Of a stretch of 64,000 bases of DNA, positions 35,852 to 47,506 are shown in pieces. The notes beneath the pieces were generated by a model. It was not told where the DNA came from, made no database searches, and worked only from the letters and a program-made list of their open reading frames with translations. The DNA comes from Hsuehochloa calcarea (taxonomy: Eukaryota > Streptophyta > Magnoliopsida > Poales > Poaceae), in contig CM070615.1 in the NCBI GenBank assembly GCA_036346395.1, forward strand, positions 10,855,534 to 10,919,533, written 5' to 3'. Both the position numbers and the translations under genes were made by a program. Numbering within the stretch: position 1 is the first letter of the stretch; every line of letters starts with the position of its first letter.

Positions 35852-37749
35852 TGTAGGAACGGAAAGGCGACTGAGGGGGGGGGTGAATAGGCGCTTTCAA
35901 AACTTTCTCGCCTAAATCAAATTCAACACGAACTTTACTCCTTTAGCTATGAAAGCTAAGAAGATCAATAAGCACACAGCGGACGCCTTGTGCCAATTCG
36001 ATAACCCCGACAACCACACGACACAAATGTGGAGATCGAAACTCAAAAGGTTGATTCAGGCACACGGCGGTCGGCCGGCTACCACGGCGATCGGACCGAC
36101 GTTCAACCAATGATCGGCCAAGCAACTAATCAAGCGGTCGGACGGTGGGCAGCGGTTCGACCCGGCAGACAATGATGCGAATATCTGGCGGTCGGACCGC
36201 CGTTACAAGACCGGTCAGACCGGTTCAGTCCAGAACTGAAAAAGAACCCCAAATCCAAAACGAAATTTGATCCAACTTTTGATTCAATCAATGAAACTTG
36301 ACCAAATTTCGAGCACACCTTCCTAATGATATTAGAGACCTATTTCTAGCGACGATCCTTCAGATCCACTTCGCAGAATCGATCTCTCAAGGATTTAATC
36401 AAGAAGTGCACAAACCCTAGAAATATGAAAAACTTTGATTCAAGACTTGCTTGTGGGAATTGATGGTCTAGATGATTCTAGGAGTATTCCCACACATCAA
36501 AGCAAGACAAAATGGGTCAAGAGACCAAGCATAAACCCTTGAATCAAGGAAGCACCAAATTCATTCAGATGAGAGAAGAACACAAAGAGGAGACAAATGA
36601 TCTCTCAAGCAAGCATCACAAGATTGATTGATCTCACAAGATGCTTACAAAGCCACTCCAACTAGGAGGACAAGAGCTCACCTAAGGAGCATACAATCTC
36701 TCCCTCTCTTCCTCTCCAAACCCTAACCCTAGAAAAGCAAGGGAAGAAACCAAATGAATGCCTCAAGAGGGTTTTACATCTTCCCCCTTCTATTTATAGG
36801 AGAGGACTAGGGATCCACTTTTTGGGACCCACTCACACATGGGACCCACACTCTCAACTGTTGAAGCAATCGCCTGCTTCACCACGCGTAGGTTGATCAG
36901 CGGTTCTCATCGACGCCAAGCCTCTCTTGTCCGAATCCCATCGGAACCTCCCAGAGACTCGCACCGATATCCGCACCGCCTGATCCAACCAACCGTGCCG
37001 AACCACCCGTTCGATCCATCTTGCCCATCCTGCACCATGCTTGAGTCACACGACCTCACCCGGTATCCATGATCGTTCTGGACCTCGGCTCTCCAAGCGT
37101 AGTCCCGATCCACCCACCGTTGACGTCGTTGACCCGCAAGCCACCGCACAAAGAATAGACAAACAAACCGCTTCCGGAACAAGTTCTTCACAACTTGACC
37201 CACGTTAGTTCCACAATGCAATATGCAACAATAAAGCATTGAAGTTCATAGCACAACACACTCAAAACAAACTCAATGCGACACTTGGCTCACCTCCAGT
37301 GATCGCCGGTCTAACCGCTTACGGGGCGGTCCGACCGATTTCATGCGATCGGACCGCTCCAACAACGGCGGTCGGACCGGTCCAAAGGACTTAGCCAAAA
37401 ATCTAGCTTGAAAATCCGAAACCTTCTGGAATTTTCAACTCAATAGAACTTTTGACTGGGAGCTCCAAAAATGATGGGACCACATCCAGGAGACTCCCCT
37501 CACCTGCCTACACAACCTATTTTTGGATTAGCCCGAAAATCCAACCTTAGGTCAGGCCGGTCCGACCGGCCACCACTGCCGGTCCGACCGTCCCACGGGC
37601 GGTCTGACCGCCCCACACCACCGGTCAGACCGCCTGTGGTCTGACAGCATGAAGCAAACCCCGAAAACGCGAGATTTTGCAAACCAACAAAGCCATTGCC
37701 AATTGACTCATCATCCTGAGATCGTGCACATATCCTCACGATATCCACA
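35852..37749 (-). mobile_element. Copia-2 3' LTR
   Basis: TG...CA ended. On the minus strand it runs TGTGGATATCG ... CCGTTCCTACA. A minus-strand TATA box is at 36791-36800. CGGTCnGACCG dyads cluster at 36066-36230, 37305-37385 and 37558-37632; the last four start at 37558, 37580, 37600 and 37622. Confidence 0.93.
36791..36800 (-). promoter_or_regulatory. TATA box, Copia-2 3' LTR
   Basis: CCTATAAATA on the minus strand. The identical box in the 5' LTR is at 42820-42829 and would drive the element transcript. Confidence 0.65.
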
Positions 37750-39386
37750 ATCTCCCCCTTGATGAACACATTGGCAATTTCCAAGAAAATGTGGTTTTGA
37801 AATGAAAAGTAAAATCGCTGTTTTGATAAAGGCACAACTTGGTCCATAAGCAAGAAAAAGCTTAGGAACCGACCAAGCTGGCTTCAGAATAGTGAAGGCA
37901 AGTGAGATAAGGCATTGAACACACAAAAAGATTCAAAATCCAGAAGATGGCCAAAAATCTCACCAAGGTCCATATGAAAGACAATATGTTCTATTTGACC
38001 TTTGATCATTGTGAGTCTTCTTGAATTGCAATTCAAATCAGAAAAAGGCAATAAAACCCAGAGACTCAACTCACTATGATCACAACTTTTCAAAAGGTTC
38101 AAAATTTTTATTTTATGAAGTTCTTTTATATTAGACCTTGAGTATGAAACCAAAAGCTCCAACATCACCCCAACATCATTTTCTTCACAATCTTTCTCCC
38201 CCTTTGACAATGAATTCATCAAGATGCATGAAAAGGAAAGAGCATGAAGGAATGACTTTATTTTTGAACTTTAGTGAAAAGGAGCCATGACCATTATACA
38301 TGTAGACAGTACAAGTATTATACCAAGCCATATAAAGAGAAGACACTATATTCAATCATGGCAAAACGTGTACCGCAAAGCTAAAACCAAGATGGCAGCA
38401 ATCTGAGATTAACAGAATTGAAATCATGAAAGGTTGCTCAAAATCATAGATTCACTCAAGACAACCAAAAATGAGTCAAGCCATGTCTATAAGTAAAAAG
38501 AGACTCAAAACAAGAATTGAGGCATTTTGAGCAATAAGAAAATTCTTTTGAAGCAAACCTCAAGCACTTAGCCCTTTTTTGAAAATTTTTTCTCTTTTTC
38601 TTTCTCCCTTTTTGCTGTGCTAGATCTCAAGCCTTGCCGCGACCATCTCAAGCGATAAGCTTAAAAGAATGATCTAGGTCATCCAAAACTCCCCCTGAGT
38701 TCATGCCTAGTGCAATGGCAAGCCGTCTCATGAGAAAGAATTGGTGAGATCAGTTTTTTCGCACAGAGATATTTTTTTTTCTTTTGCTTGACTTATGAAG
38801 ATAAAAAGCTCATTTTTTTCGTCTCAAAAAGTTCAAGACTCAAATCGACTTGTAAGACATGGCGAGAATCATAAGCGGATCACTAGAGCAAAACTAGTCA
38901 CAAGATCCAACAAGACATGATTTAATTCAAATTTCTCACAGATATAAAGCTAGCAAGGCAAAAGCTACGCCAAACACGAAGAGCCATAAAAGAAGTCTAG
39001 CAGGCTATCACTTGATATGAAAGGTAAAGAAGATGAAATTTAGTCATACAAGGATAATAATCAAAGCTCCACAATTTTTATTATGCAATGCAAGATATTT
39101 GTAATGAAAATGCATTATGATACAATGAAAACAAAAAGAGCAAATTCCCTCAAAACATCCATGCCTCAGTACTGGGATTTGAGATAAAGGGTGCAGGTGT
39201 CGAAGATCGAGATGGACGAGGCCTGGGAATAGCAAAAGAAGCAGCAGAAAAAAGATTAGGCACAAAATCATAAGAATGCCCATGAGCACCACCTGGACCT
39301 CTCCAAACCGATCTACCAAAAGACCGATACTCCCCCTGTCTAGGTGCTACCCGTGGTCTATCCTCACGATATCCAAGACCAAACTG
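37750..39386 (-). other. Non-coding internal part of Copia-2
   Basis: It lies between the gag stop and the 3' LTR, where pol would be. Short open frames only, several T-rich runs (38570-38610, 38760-38790), and no reverse transcriptase, integrase or RNase H motif seen in any frame. Confidence 0.75.
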
Positions 39387-40862
39387 CTACCTGGACCCAC
39401 CAAAAGAGTCAACAGAGTTCTCTACAAACCTAGGCCTATAAATGGTACGCTGAATAGGCTGCCCGGCTCTAGAGACTACAGCTGAAGAAGAGACTCCTCT
39501 AATGGATCTCAAGGTGCTCATTCTCTCTTTCCTCTCAATTTTTGCTCTCCGGAAGCAAAACTCAACGGTGTGGCCCTCTTTCTTGCAGAAGGTGCAATTG
39601 TACTTGACCTTTTGAGGGTCCGCATCTTGGTGAGACGAAGCACCTTTCTTGCTAGAAGGAGATTGAGCAGAACCTACAGATTTAGGAACAACCTTTGAAG
39701 TCAAAGAAGGTTCTTGCTCAACCACACCACTTTTCACAACTCTAGCAATCTTTGGTGAGAGATTCTTGGAAAGCTCTAGGGACTTAAAACCTAGGCCACT
39801 GTTTTTCACACTCACCTTGGATTGGTCTAGAATCAAGTTGAGTTTCTCTTTCCCACTAGAAAACTTCTCAAGAGTCATTTTGAGGTAATCGTTCTCTTTT
39901 GCCAAAACTCCACAATTGGAGCACTTTTTAGAATCGATTGCCTCAACATGTTTGCTCTTAAGAAGGTCCACTTCCACTTTAAGAGCCTCACAAGACACAC
40001 AATAGGACTCGCCAATCCTATTCAACTGCTCCTTAAATTTGACTCTAAAAGACTCTTGTATCTTACCAATAGCAGTTTCAATTTCAGCATGCAACATACA
40101 AGAGGAAGAATCAATAACTTTCTTTGAAGCAGTAAGAGACATGGATCTTTCAATTTTAGCTTTCTCTTCAAGAGTCTTGTTTAAAGCTTCAATCTCAATT
40201 GTAAGCTTAGGGCAATTTTCACAAGAGGCAATTCTAGAATAAGCAACCATTTCAGTCATCTCTTGCATTTTAATTCGATTATTCTTACAATGAGAACAAG
40301 TGTGACTAGCATCAAATTTTTCCAATTCTTTTAAAGAGCTATCCAGTTTCAATTCTAGCAAAGCACAGTTTGAGCAATTTAATGGAATAGCTTCTAAAGC
40401 AGTCACATCAAGTGGAATGGCATTCATGCAAACAGAACTAGACTTGAGAGATTCTAGTTCAGAAAGAGCATTTTTTAATTGTTCTTCAACAGAGGAATGA
40501 GCATTATTCAAGCTTGAAAATTCATTAAGCAAGCTAGAGCATGAATCACAGAAATCATCAGGATTAATGGATTTGAGCCTAACCACTTCTAGGTTCAAAT
40601 TATCAATCATTGTATCCTGTTTCTTGATCACTTTAGCTTGCTTATGCAATTTTTGTTCAGCAAGCACTAAAGCCCTTTTCATGTCAGGAAGTGAAGGGCA
40701 TACCTCATCGGGATCACTAAAAGGATCCTCGCTGTTGGAGAAGTCGCTGTCGTGGCTGTTCTTAGCCATAAAGCACATGCCAGTGAAATCACGTGCCTTC
40801 TTCTTGCCACGGGAGTCACTCTTGTCGTCCTCCGACTCCGAGTCCACATCTTCCATGCTCAC
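39387..40862 (-). CDS. gag: Copia-2 gag, C-terminal 491 codons
   Basis: An open frame of 491 codons, the longest in the window. It starts in an acidic stretch, followed by ARDFTGMCFMA, a conserved Copia gag phrase also encoded in Copia-1. Residues ~60-345 are rich in Leu, Glu and Lys and look coiled-coil. Six CxxC pairs stand at about 105, 163, 189, 214, 288 and 314. A zinc knuckle (CTFCKKEGHTVEFC, CX2CX4HX4C) is at 423-436, followed by a basic tail with Arg-Pro-Arg. The true gag starts upstream at 41827, so the first ATG here is probably internal. The frame upstream is broken. It would form the particle shell and bind element RNA. Confidence 0.8.
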   Translation of the reverse strand: MSMEDVDSESEDDKSDSRGKKKARDFTGMCFMAKNSHDSDFSNSEDPFSDPDEVCPSLPDMKRALVLAEQKLHKQAKVIKKQDTMIDNLNLEVVRLKSINPDDFCDSCSSLLNEFSSLNNAHSSVEEQLKNALSELESLKSSSVCMNAIPLDVTALEAIPLNCSNCALLELKLDSSLKELEKFDASHTCSHCKNNRIKMQEMTEMVAYSRIASCENCPKLTIEIEALNKTLEEKAKIERSMSLTASKKVIDSSSCMLHAEIETAIGKIQESFRVKFKEQLNRIGESYCVSCEALKVEVDLLKSKHVEAIDSKKCSNCGVLAKENDYLKMTLEKFSSGKEKLNLILDQSKVSVKNSGLGFKSLELSKNLSPKIARVVKSGVVEQEPSLTSKVVPKSVGSAQSPSSKKGASSHQDADPQKVKYNCTFCKKEGHTVEFCFRRAKIERKERMSTLRSIRGVSSSAVVSRAGQPIQRTIYRPRFVENSVDSFGGSR

Positions 40863-41827
40863 ATCCTCTAGAGCTTCAAGGACTCGGTGACAAACTTGCG
40901 ATAGTTTGTCTTCTTGGACTTAGCATCCTCGCTTGAGGATGCCTTTGTGACTCCTTCTCCTCCTTGCCCTTGACTTGGGGCATCTAGAGCGAATGTGGTT
41001 GAGCTCACCACACTCAAGCATGTGATAGGTCCACCTCTCCTCCTACTCCTCACATTATTGTGCGCCTCGTGAATTTGGTGGATAGGAGGGCTAAATCATC
41101 TTCGTGTAGTCTCTCAAGTTGCTCATCGCTCAAAGAATGCAAAGGGATAAAGAAAATCCGGATGAGCTAACATTAAAAGAATCAAGATATCTACCCTTAG
41201 ATTTGTCAACCACTAAAGCCATCGGCTCTGCCGTGGGGAGACGCGAGATAAAATCAATCTCATGCGTCTTCAACCTCGAGTAAAGCTTATCCATGGTAAG
41301 CTCACTCATGTGATGTTGTCATTGATGGCGATGATCTTCATCCCCGGACCTTCACATCCAAAGCACCCAACGGTTGGCGTGCATTTTGACTCGAAAATAC
41401 AAGATCAACAATGCGGAGATCATGAAGAATTTTAGAAAATCTCCCCACGGCTCTTCTAAAGATTCACCGTGTCTTTGCTCGATCTTGGAGTATGCTTTCT
41501 TAAGTGGTTCATCTCACTTCCTTGATCGCATGATGGACCCTCGTGATAATCACAAAGAGTCCGCCAGATCTCATGAGCGACAAAGAAATGTGCGACACGC
41601 TCAAACTCCGATCGACTAAGGCCTTGAATCAAAAATTCGAGCCTGTTGTTGTTCTCCACATCTCGAGTGATCAAATTGTCATCGGCTGGCACGATATAAG
41701 GGTTTTTCACCTTAAGCCAAATCGCGTGCCCTTGAGCCTCGATGTAGGCCTCCATTCGGGCCTTCCAATAAGCAAAATCAACTCCATCAAAAACATGTGG
41801 CCTGATTGAATATCGCTCAGTCGCCAT
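40863..41827 (-). pseudogene. gag: Copia-2 gag, N-terminal part (frameshifted)
   Basis: The start at 41827 lies about 40 bp after the primer site. It reads RPHVFDGVDFAYWKARMEAY, the plant Copia gag N-terminus, close in pattern to Copia-1 gag at 1121. The frame is lost near 41530 (the reading GPSCDQGS is out of register). Pieces in other frames continue to 40863, including a run with basic residues. Several single-base indels would have to be reversed for a full gag. Either old damage or sequence errors could explain them. Confidence 0.82.
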
Positions 41828-41864
41828 GGCTCCAAAGACCGGTTAAGATCTATAGAAAAGAGCT

Positions 41865-41882
41865 AACCGGCTCGATACCACT
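41865..41882 (-). other. Primer-binding site of Copia-2
   Basis: On the minus strand AGTGGTATCGAGCCGG follows the LTR end directly. It differs from the usual TGGTATCAGAGCC by a lost A, which might weaken priming or be a sequence error. Confidence 0.85.
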
Positions 41883-43767
41883 TGTAGGAACGGAAGGCGA
41901 TCGGGGTGAATAGGCGCTTTCAAAACTTTCTCGCCTAAATCAAATTCAACACGAACTTTACTCCTTTAGCTATGAAAGCTAAGAAGATCAATAAGCACAC
42001 AGCGGACGCCTTGTGCTGAATTCGATAACCCCGACAACCACACGACACAAATGTGGAGACTGAAACTCAAAAGGTTGATCTGGGCACAGGCGGTCAGACC
42101 GGCTACCACGGGCGGTCGGACCGACGTTCAACCAATGATCCGACCAAGCAACTAATCGGCGGTCGGACCGGTGGACAACGATTCGACCGGCAGGGACAAT
42201 GGTGCGAATATACGGGCGGTCGGACCGCCGTTACAAGACCGGTCAGACCGGTTCAGTCCAGAACTGAAAAAGAACCCCAAATCCAAAACGAAATTTGATC
42301 CAACTTTTGATTCAACCAATGAAACTTGACCAAATTTCGAGCACACCTTCCTAATGATATTAGAGACCTATTTCTAGCGACGATCCTTCAGATCCACTTC
42401 GCAGAATCGATCTCTCAAGGATTTAATCAAGAAGTGCACAAACCCTAGAAATATGAAAAACTTTGATTCAAGACTTGCTTGTGGGAATTGATGGTCTAGA
42501 TGATTCTAGGAGTATTCCCACACATCAAAGCAAGACAAAATGGGTCAAGAGACCAAGCATAAACCCTTGAATCAAGGAAGCACCAAATTCATTCAGATGA
42601 GAGAAGAACACAAAGAGGAGACAAATGATCTCTCAAGCAAGCATCACAAGATTGATTGATCTCACAAGATGCTTACAAAGCCACTCCAACTAGGAGGACA
42701 AGAGCTCACCTAAGGAGCATACAATCTCTCCCTCTCTTCCTCTCCAAACCCTAACCCTAGAAAAGCAAGGGAAGAAACCAAATGAATGCCTCAAGAGGGT
42801 TTTACATCTCCCCCCTTCTATTTATAGGAGAGGACTAGGGATCCACTTTTTGGGACCCACTCACACATGGGACCCACACTCTCAACTGTTGAAGCAATCG
42901 CCTGCTTCACCACGCGTAGGTTGATCAGCGGTTCTCATCGACGCCAAGCCTCTCTTGTCCGAATCCCATCGGAACCTCCCAGAGACTCGCACCGATATCC
43001 GCACCGCCTGATCCAACCAGCTGCACCGAACCACCCGTTCGATCCATCTTGCCCATCCTGCACCATGCTTGAGTCACACGACCTCACCCGGTATCCATGA
43101 TCGTTCTGGACCTCGGCTCTCCAAGCGTAGTCCCGATCCACCCACCGTTGACGTCGTTGACCTGCAAGCCACCTGCACAGCAATAGACAAACAAACCGTT
43201 TCCGGGAACAAGTTCTTCACAACTTGACCCACGTTAGTTCCACAATGCAATATGCAACAATAAAGCATTGAAGTTCATAGCACAACACACTCAAAACAAA
43301 CTCAATGCGACACTTGGCTCACCTCCAAGTAACTGCCGGTCTGACCGCCCCACAGGGCCGGTCCGACCGATTCATGCCTTGATCGGACCGCTCCCACAAC
43401 GGGCGGTCGGACGGTCCAAAGGACTTAGCAAAAATCTAGCTTGAAAATCCAAACCTTCGAATTTTCAACTCAATAGAACTTTTGGTAGGAGCTCCAAAAT
43501 GATGGGACCACATCCGGAGACTCCTCACCGCCTACACAACCTATTTTTGGATTAGCCCGAAAATCCAACCTTAGGTCAGCCGGTCCGACCGCCACCACCG
43601 CCGATCGAGCCAGTCCCACGGGCGGTCCGACCGCCCACACCACCGGTCGATCACTGTGGTCCGACAAAGATGAAGCAAACCCAAAAGCGAGATTTTACAA
43701 ACCAACAAAGCCATTGCCAATTGACTCATCATCCTGAGATCGTGCACATATCCTCACGATATCCACA
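41883..43767 (-). mobile_element. Copia-2 5' LTR
   Basis: It is nearly identical to the left LTR over 42264-43168. Differences, mostly one-base indels, concentrate in the three dyad clusters (42088-42255, 43335-43420, 43578-43665) and at the G run near the LTR end. TATA box at 42820-42829 on the minus strand. Confidence 0.93.
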
Positions 43768-44290
43768 TTATCACAGATGGTTTGTGAGCCATCTGTGAAA
43801 AGTCATATCATAGATGATTTTTTGTGGAAACCGTCTGTGAATGCCTACTATCATAGACATTTTTCACCAAAAATCGTCTGTGATATATGGGATATCACAG
43901 ACGGTTATTTCTTAAAACCGTTTGCGAAATCCAACTGTCATAGACGGTTTCCACAAAAAATTGTCTGTGATATGAAGGATACCATAGACGGTTTTTGATA
44001 GTAGCCGTCTGTGACATGCGATATAACAGACGGTTGTTGATAGTAGCCGTCTGTGACATGCGATATAACAGACGGTTGTTGATAGTAGCCGTCTGTGATC
44101 GGATACATATCACAGACATGTGTGAGTTGTAGCCGTCTTGATTGTATACCTATCACAGACGGTTATTAGTAGTAGCCATCTGTGAGTATCATTCACGGAA
44201 GGTTTTTCTTCACAAAACAATCTATGATAGTTCGGTGTATACTTAAATATATTTTGATTTTTCGGCTAGCCTCAGGTAATGCTAATCATA
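43768..44290. repeat. CACTA left subterminal repeats
   Basis: Many copies of TCACAGACGGTT and its reverse complement, facing each other as short hairpins. A 42 bp unit (TGATAGTAGCCGTCTGTGAC...) is perfectly duplicated in tandem from about 43997. The block ends at 'TTTTTCGGCTAGCCTCAGG' (~44262), a phrase that also ends the blocks near 49890 and 54670. In CACTA elements such repeats bind the element's own transposase. Confidence 0.85.
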
Positions 44291-44590
44291 CCCTTTGAAA
44301 GCAAGCAAGCAGAAAACAGATATATCACAATTTATATGATATAGAACAACTCAAAGTGATTTACAAACTCAATATCAATTACAAAGTCACTTTAATGATC
44401 TAATTACAAAGTGATTTGATTACAACTCAAAGAAAATTACAATAAATCAGAGTCGCCGGGGTAAAAATCTCCACTCTCTTTAATGATCTCCACGATATAA
44501 AGGTGGTGAGTCGTCCTCGAACTTCCACAAGTAAGTTCAGATCGAAGCTACTTTCTGTAATTTTCATGCCCTGTCGCTAGCAAGAGAAAA

Positions 44591-44597
44591 TTAGTAA

Positions 44598-44651
<54 letters not shown>

Positions 44652-45443
44652 CGAAACAATATTAAGAGATTGACCTCTGGATTCTTCGGCTTAGCACTCG
44701 TGATTTCCAGCATATGACGACAAACATAGAATGCACATATGTTGCCTTGACATAGTTGCTGGTGGCACTGCAAAAATAGAAGTGTGATATAGGATATAGG
44801 TACAGTCAGTTCGAGAGGCCATGTTAAGAACTGTGAGCAGGTACCAGAAATTACGTCCTGTGTCGCATTTTGGCGTCTAGTTTATTGTGTGTCCCTCCCT
44901 CGGCAGCATAGGCGTTAAACAACCTACGTGATTCCAAAAAAGTTTTCCTTGGACATTTCAATCGAATACTACAATGGAGTTACGTATGGAGGAAATGAGT
45001 ATACCTATCGAGTACTTTTTGCATAATGATGAAGTTGTGCTGTTATTGACTAGAGAATCAAGGCATATTACCTTATTCCACTTTGGTACAATGACTAGAA
45101 GTACCTAATGCCACCAACTCATGTATGTCGCTTTAGTCATTAAACCTAAGATCGTGTTGCGTGTAAAGAACAAATGAAATTTGTATAGCAAGTTGTGAAA
45201 CACTTACCCCTAGTTGTAGGGCACCAATATATAATTCTTGTCGCTATGAGTATGCAATCTCTTCGTTATGTACTTCTCGACATAGTTTGCATCTTTGTGA
45301 ATGCATTGCTTTGAGATCAAATGTGGGTCAAGTAAACCCACCGGTTGTCGCCATCGTGGGCATTGTTGCATTATGTATCTATACATAAGCAATGAGTTAT
45401 GATATTTATTAGTATTGTGTGAATGTAGAACTTGATTGTACAC
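44591..45443 (-). pseudogene. Ulp1-like (C48) protease segment, copy 1
   Basis: Minus-strand fragments of the C48 (Ulp1-like) protease domain that accompanies transposase in many grass CACTA elements. QQCPRWRQPVGLLDPHLIS is encoded in the 45210-45443 frame. The His region reads TYMSWWH then a stop (near 45110). The Asp region reads VICLDS. The active-site Gln and Cys region, QGNICAFYVC, is near 44715-44745. The stop after His and drift elsewhere mark it as dead. Introns are likely between the pieces but splice sites were not proven. Confidence 0.75.
44600..44649. repeat. (TA)n microsatellite
   Basis: About 25 uninterrupted TA dinucleotides. The matching place in copy 2 (~46158) has only ATATAAAT. 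Confidence 0.95.
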
Positions 45444-45952
45444 ACTTACAGTGTTACAGTGTCCAGCATCGTAGAAGTGAGGCGTTGAGGTTGATTAGAT
45501 CAAATAAGTCTTCGAAGCACACGACGAAATAGCCTGGCTTGTGGAAATGGTTCTCATTGTAGCTGACAGTGAATACGGTAGGCCAGTCTTCCCTCGCCTC
45601 ATTAGTCTGCCACATATACTAGTTATGCATAGTATGGCAAGCCAAACTAATGTTGCGTAATGTTGTATGGGAGACCAACGACATTCCGAGGGAGAACGTC
45701 CCGGGCTTGTAAGGCACCTTATTCTTCTTCGATTTGGTCTTAGCGTCTCGTGTGCTAGTTGTCTTCCTGGAAGATGACTCGACAACATTTTGTTACATCT
45801 TGCCTTCAGACCATCTCGACGATGACAGATACGAAGGCCTTACGAGCGACGCTGCGCAGCTCCAAGGCGATGTCCCTCTTGGGCCACTGGACAGAGGTGT
45901 GTACGGCATCCCTAGTATTATGATGTCTTCGTTCAGGCGCTTCTCAGGCGGG

Positions 45953-47506
45953 AAGTCACTTTAATGATTTAATTATTACAACTCAAAGCGAATTACAATA
46001 AATCAGAGTCGTCGGGGTGAAACTCTCCACTCTCTTTAATGATCTCCCCTGATAAGATGGTGGCGAGCTATCCTCGAACTTCCAGGAGTAAGTCCAGATA
46101 GAATCTACTTTCTGGTATTTCTATGCCCTATCGCTAGCAAGAGTAAAGTAGTAAGCATATAAATGTAAATTCATAATTATGAAACAATGATTAAGAGATT
46201 GACCTCTGGATTCTTCGGCTTAGCACTCGTGATTTCCAGCATATGACGACAAACATAGAATGTACATATGTTGCCTTGACGTAGTTGCTGGTTGTACTGC
46301 AAAAATAGAAGTGTGATATAGAATATAAGTATAGTCAGTTCGAGAGGCTGTGTTACGAAGTGTGAGCAGGTACCAAAAATTGTGTCATGTGTCACAGTTT
46401 GGCGCCCGATTCATTGTGTGTCCCTCCCTCGGTGACACAGGTGCAAAACGACCTACGTGATTCCAAAGTTATCCTCGGACATTTCAAATGAACGAACACT
46501 ACAATGAAGTTATGTATGGAGGAAATGAGCATACCTGTCGAATACTTTTTGCACAAGGGTGAAGTCATGCTTGTTATTGACTAGAGAATCAAGGTATATT
46601 ACCTTGTTCCACTTTGGTACAATGACTAGAAGGACCCAATGCCACCTACTCATGTATGTCGCTTTTGTCATTAAACCTAATTTCGTGTGGCGTATAACGA
46701 ACAAATGAAATTTGTATAGCAAGTAGTGAAACACTTACCCCTGGTTGTAGGGCACCAGTTTGTAGTTCTTATCGCTATGAGTATGCAATTTCTTCGTTAT
46801 GTAGTTCTCTATGTAGTATGCGTCTTCGCGGATGCATTGCTCTGAGATCAAATGTGGGTCGAGGAAACTCACCGGTTATCGCCATCGTCGGTATTGTTGC
46901 ATCATGTATCTATACATAAGCAATGAGTTATGACATTTATTGGTATTACTTGAATGTTGAACTTGATTGTACATACTTACAATGTCCAGCATCATAGAAG
47001 TGAGGCGTCGAGGTTGAATAGAACAAGTAAGTCTTCGAAGCACACAACGAAGTAGCTCGGCGTGTCATGGAAATTGTTCTCATTGTGGCTGACAATGAAT
47101 ACGGTTGGCCGGTCTTCCCTCGCCTTGTCGGTCTACCACATATACTAGTAATGTAAAGTCTGGCAAGCCAAACCAATGTTGTGTAATGTTATGCGGAAGA
47201 CCAATGGCATTCCAAGGCAGAACATCTCGGGCTTGTGAGGCGCCTTAATCTTCTTGGATTTGGCCTTAGAACCTCGCATGCTAGCTTTGTTCCTAGAAGA
47301 TGACTCGACAATCTTTTCTTATTTCTTCAGCGCCATCTCCACAGGCGCCATCTCCAGAGGCGCCGTCTCCATAGTACGGGATACAGAGGCCTTCTAAAGT
47401 GGCACTGCAGGGTCCAGGGCGATGTCCCTCTTCAGCCACTAGACAAAAGTGTTCACGGCATCCCCTAGTGTTATGATATCTTCGTTCGGACGCTTCTCTA
47501 GCAGGA
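45953..47506 (-). repeat. Tandem duplication in CACTA, copy 2
   Basis: Second unit, ~1554 bp. It retains the better-preserved protease reading. The rest of the gene continues from it without a break to 48990. Confidence 0.88.
46177..46990 (-). pseudogene. Ulp1-like (C48) protease segment, copy 2
   Basis: The frame at 46510-46734 reads TYMSRWHWVLLVIVPKWNK then VIYLDS, supplying the His and Asp of a C48 cysteine protease. The frame at 46177-46395 reads QQLRQGNICTFYVCRHMLEI, supplying the Gln and Cys. All four catalytic positions are therefore readable, in separate exon-like pieces. Ulp1-family enzymes remove SUMO; in transposons the role is unproven. Frames are broken elsewhere. Confidence 0.75.

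Larger units (their letters stand above)
35852..43767 (-). mobile_element. Copia-2, gag-only LTR retrotransposon
   Basis: A 7916 bp element with LTRs of ~1.9 kb (35852-37749, 41883-43767). A perfect duplication TTATC lies at 35847-35851 and 43768-43772. The primer site is at 41865-41882 and the purine tract AAGGGGGAGAT, on the minus strand, is at 37750-37760. The internal region codes only for gag plus ~1.6 kb of non-coding sequence. It lies inside CACTA subterminal repeats, so it is younger than the CACTA. LTR flanks are almost identical, so the insertion is recent. Confidence 0.95.
44393..45952 (-). repeat. Tandem duplication in CACTA, copy 1
   Basis: A ~1560 bp unit followed immediately by a second copy at 45953. 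Both start AAGTCACTTTAATGAT. The copies are clearly homologous along their length but have drifted. A TA run at 44600-44649 is present only in this copy. Confidence 0.88.

Noticed and set aside
36839..37239. Open frames in both Copia-2 LTRs at matching positions (also 42867-43183)
   Set aside because: Their presence in both LTRs only reflects LTR identity. No start context, domain or conservation outside the repeat.
43895..44156. Open frames with a repeated peptide (SQTATINNRLLYRM)
   Set aside because: Produced by the 42 bp tandem repeat of CACTA subterminal units; not a protein.
43768..44230. Regularly repeated CACAGACGG words that could suggest a CRISPR array
   Set aside because: Repeats occur in both orientations with irregular spacing, no constant repeat-spacer unit, and belong to a plant CACTA element.
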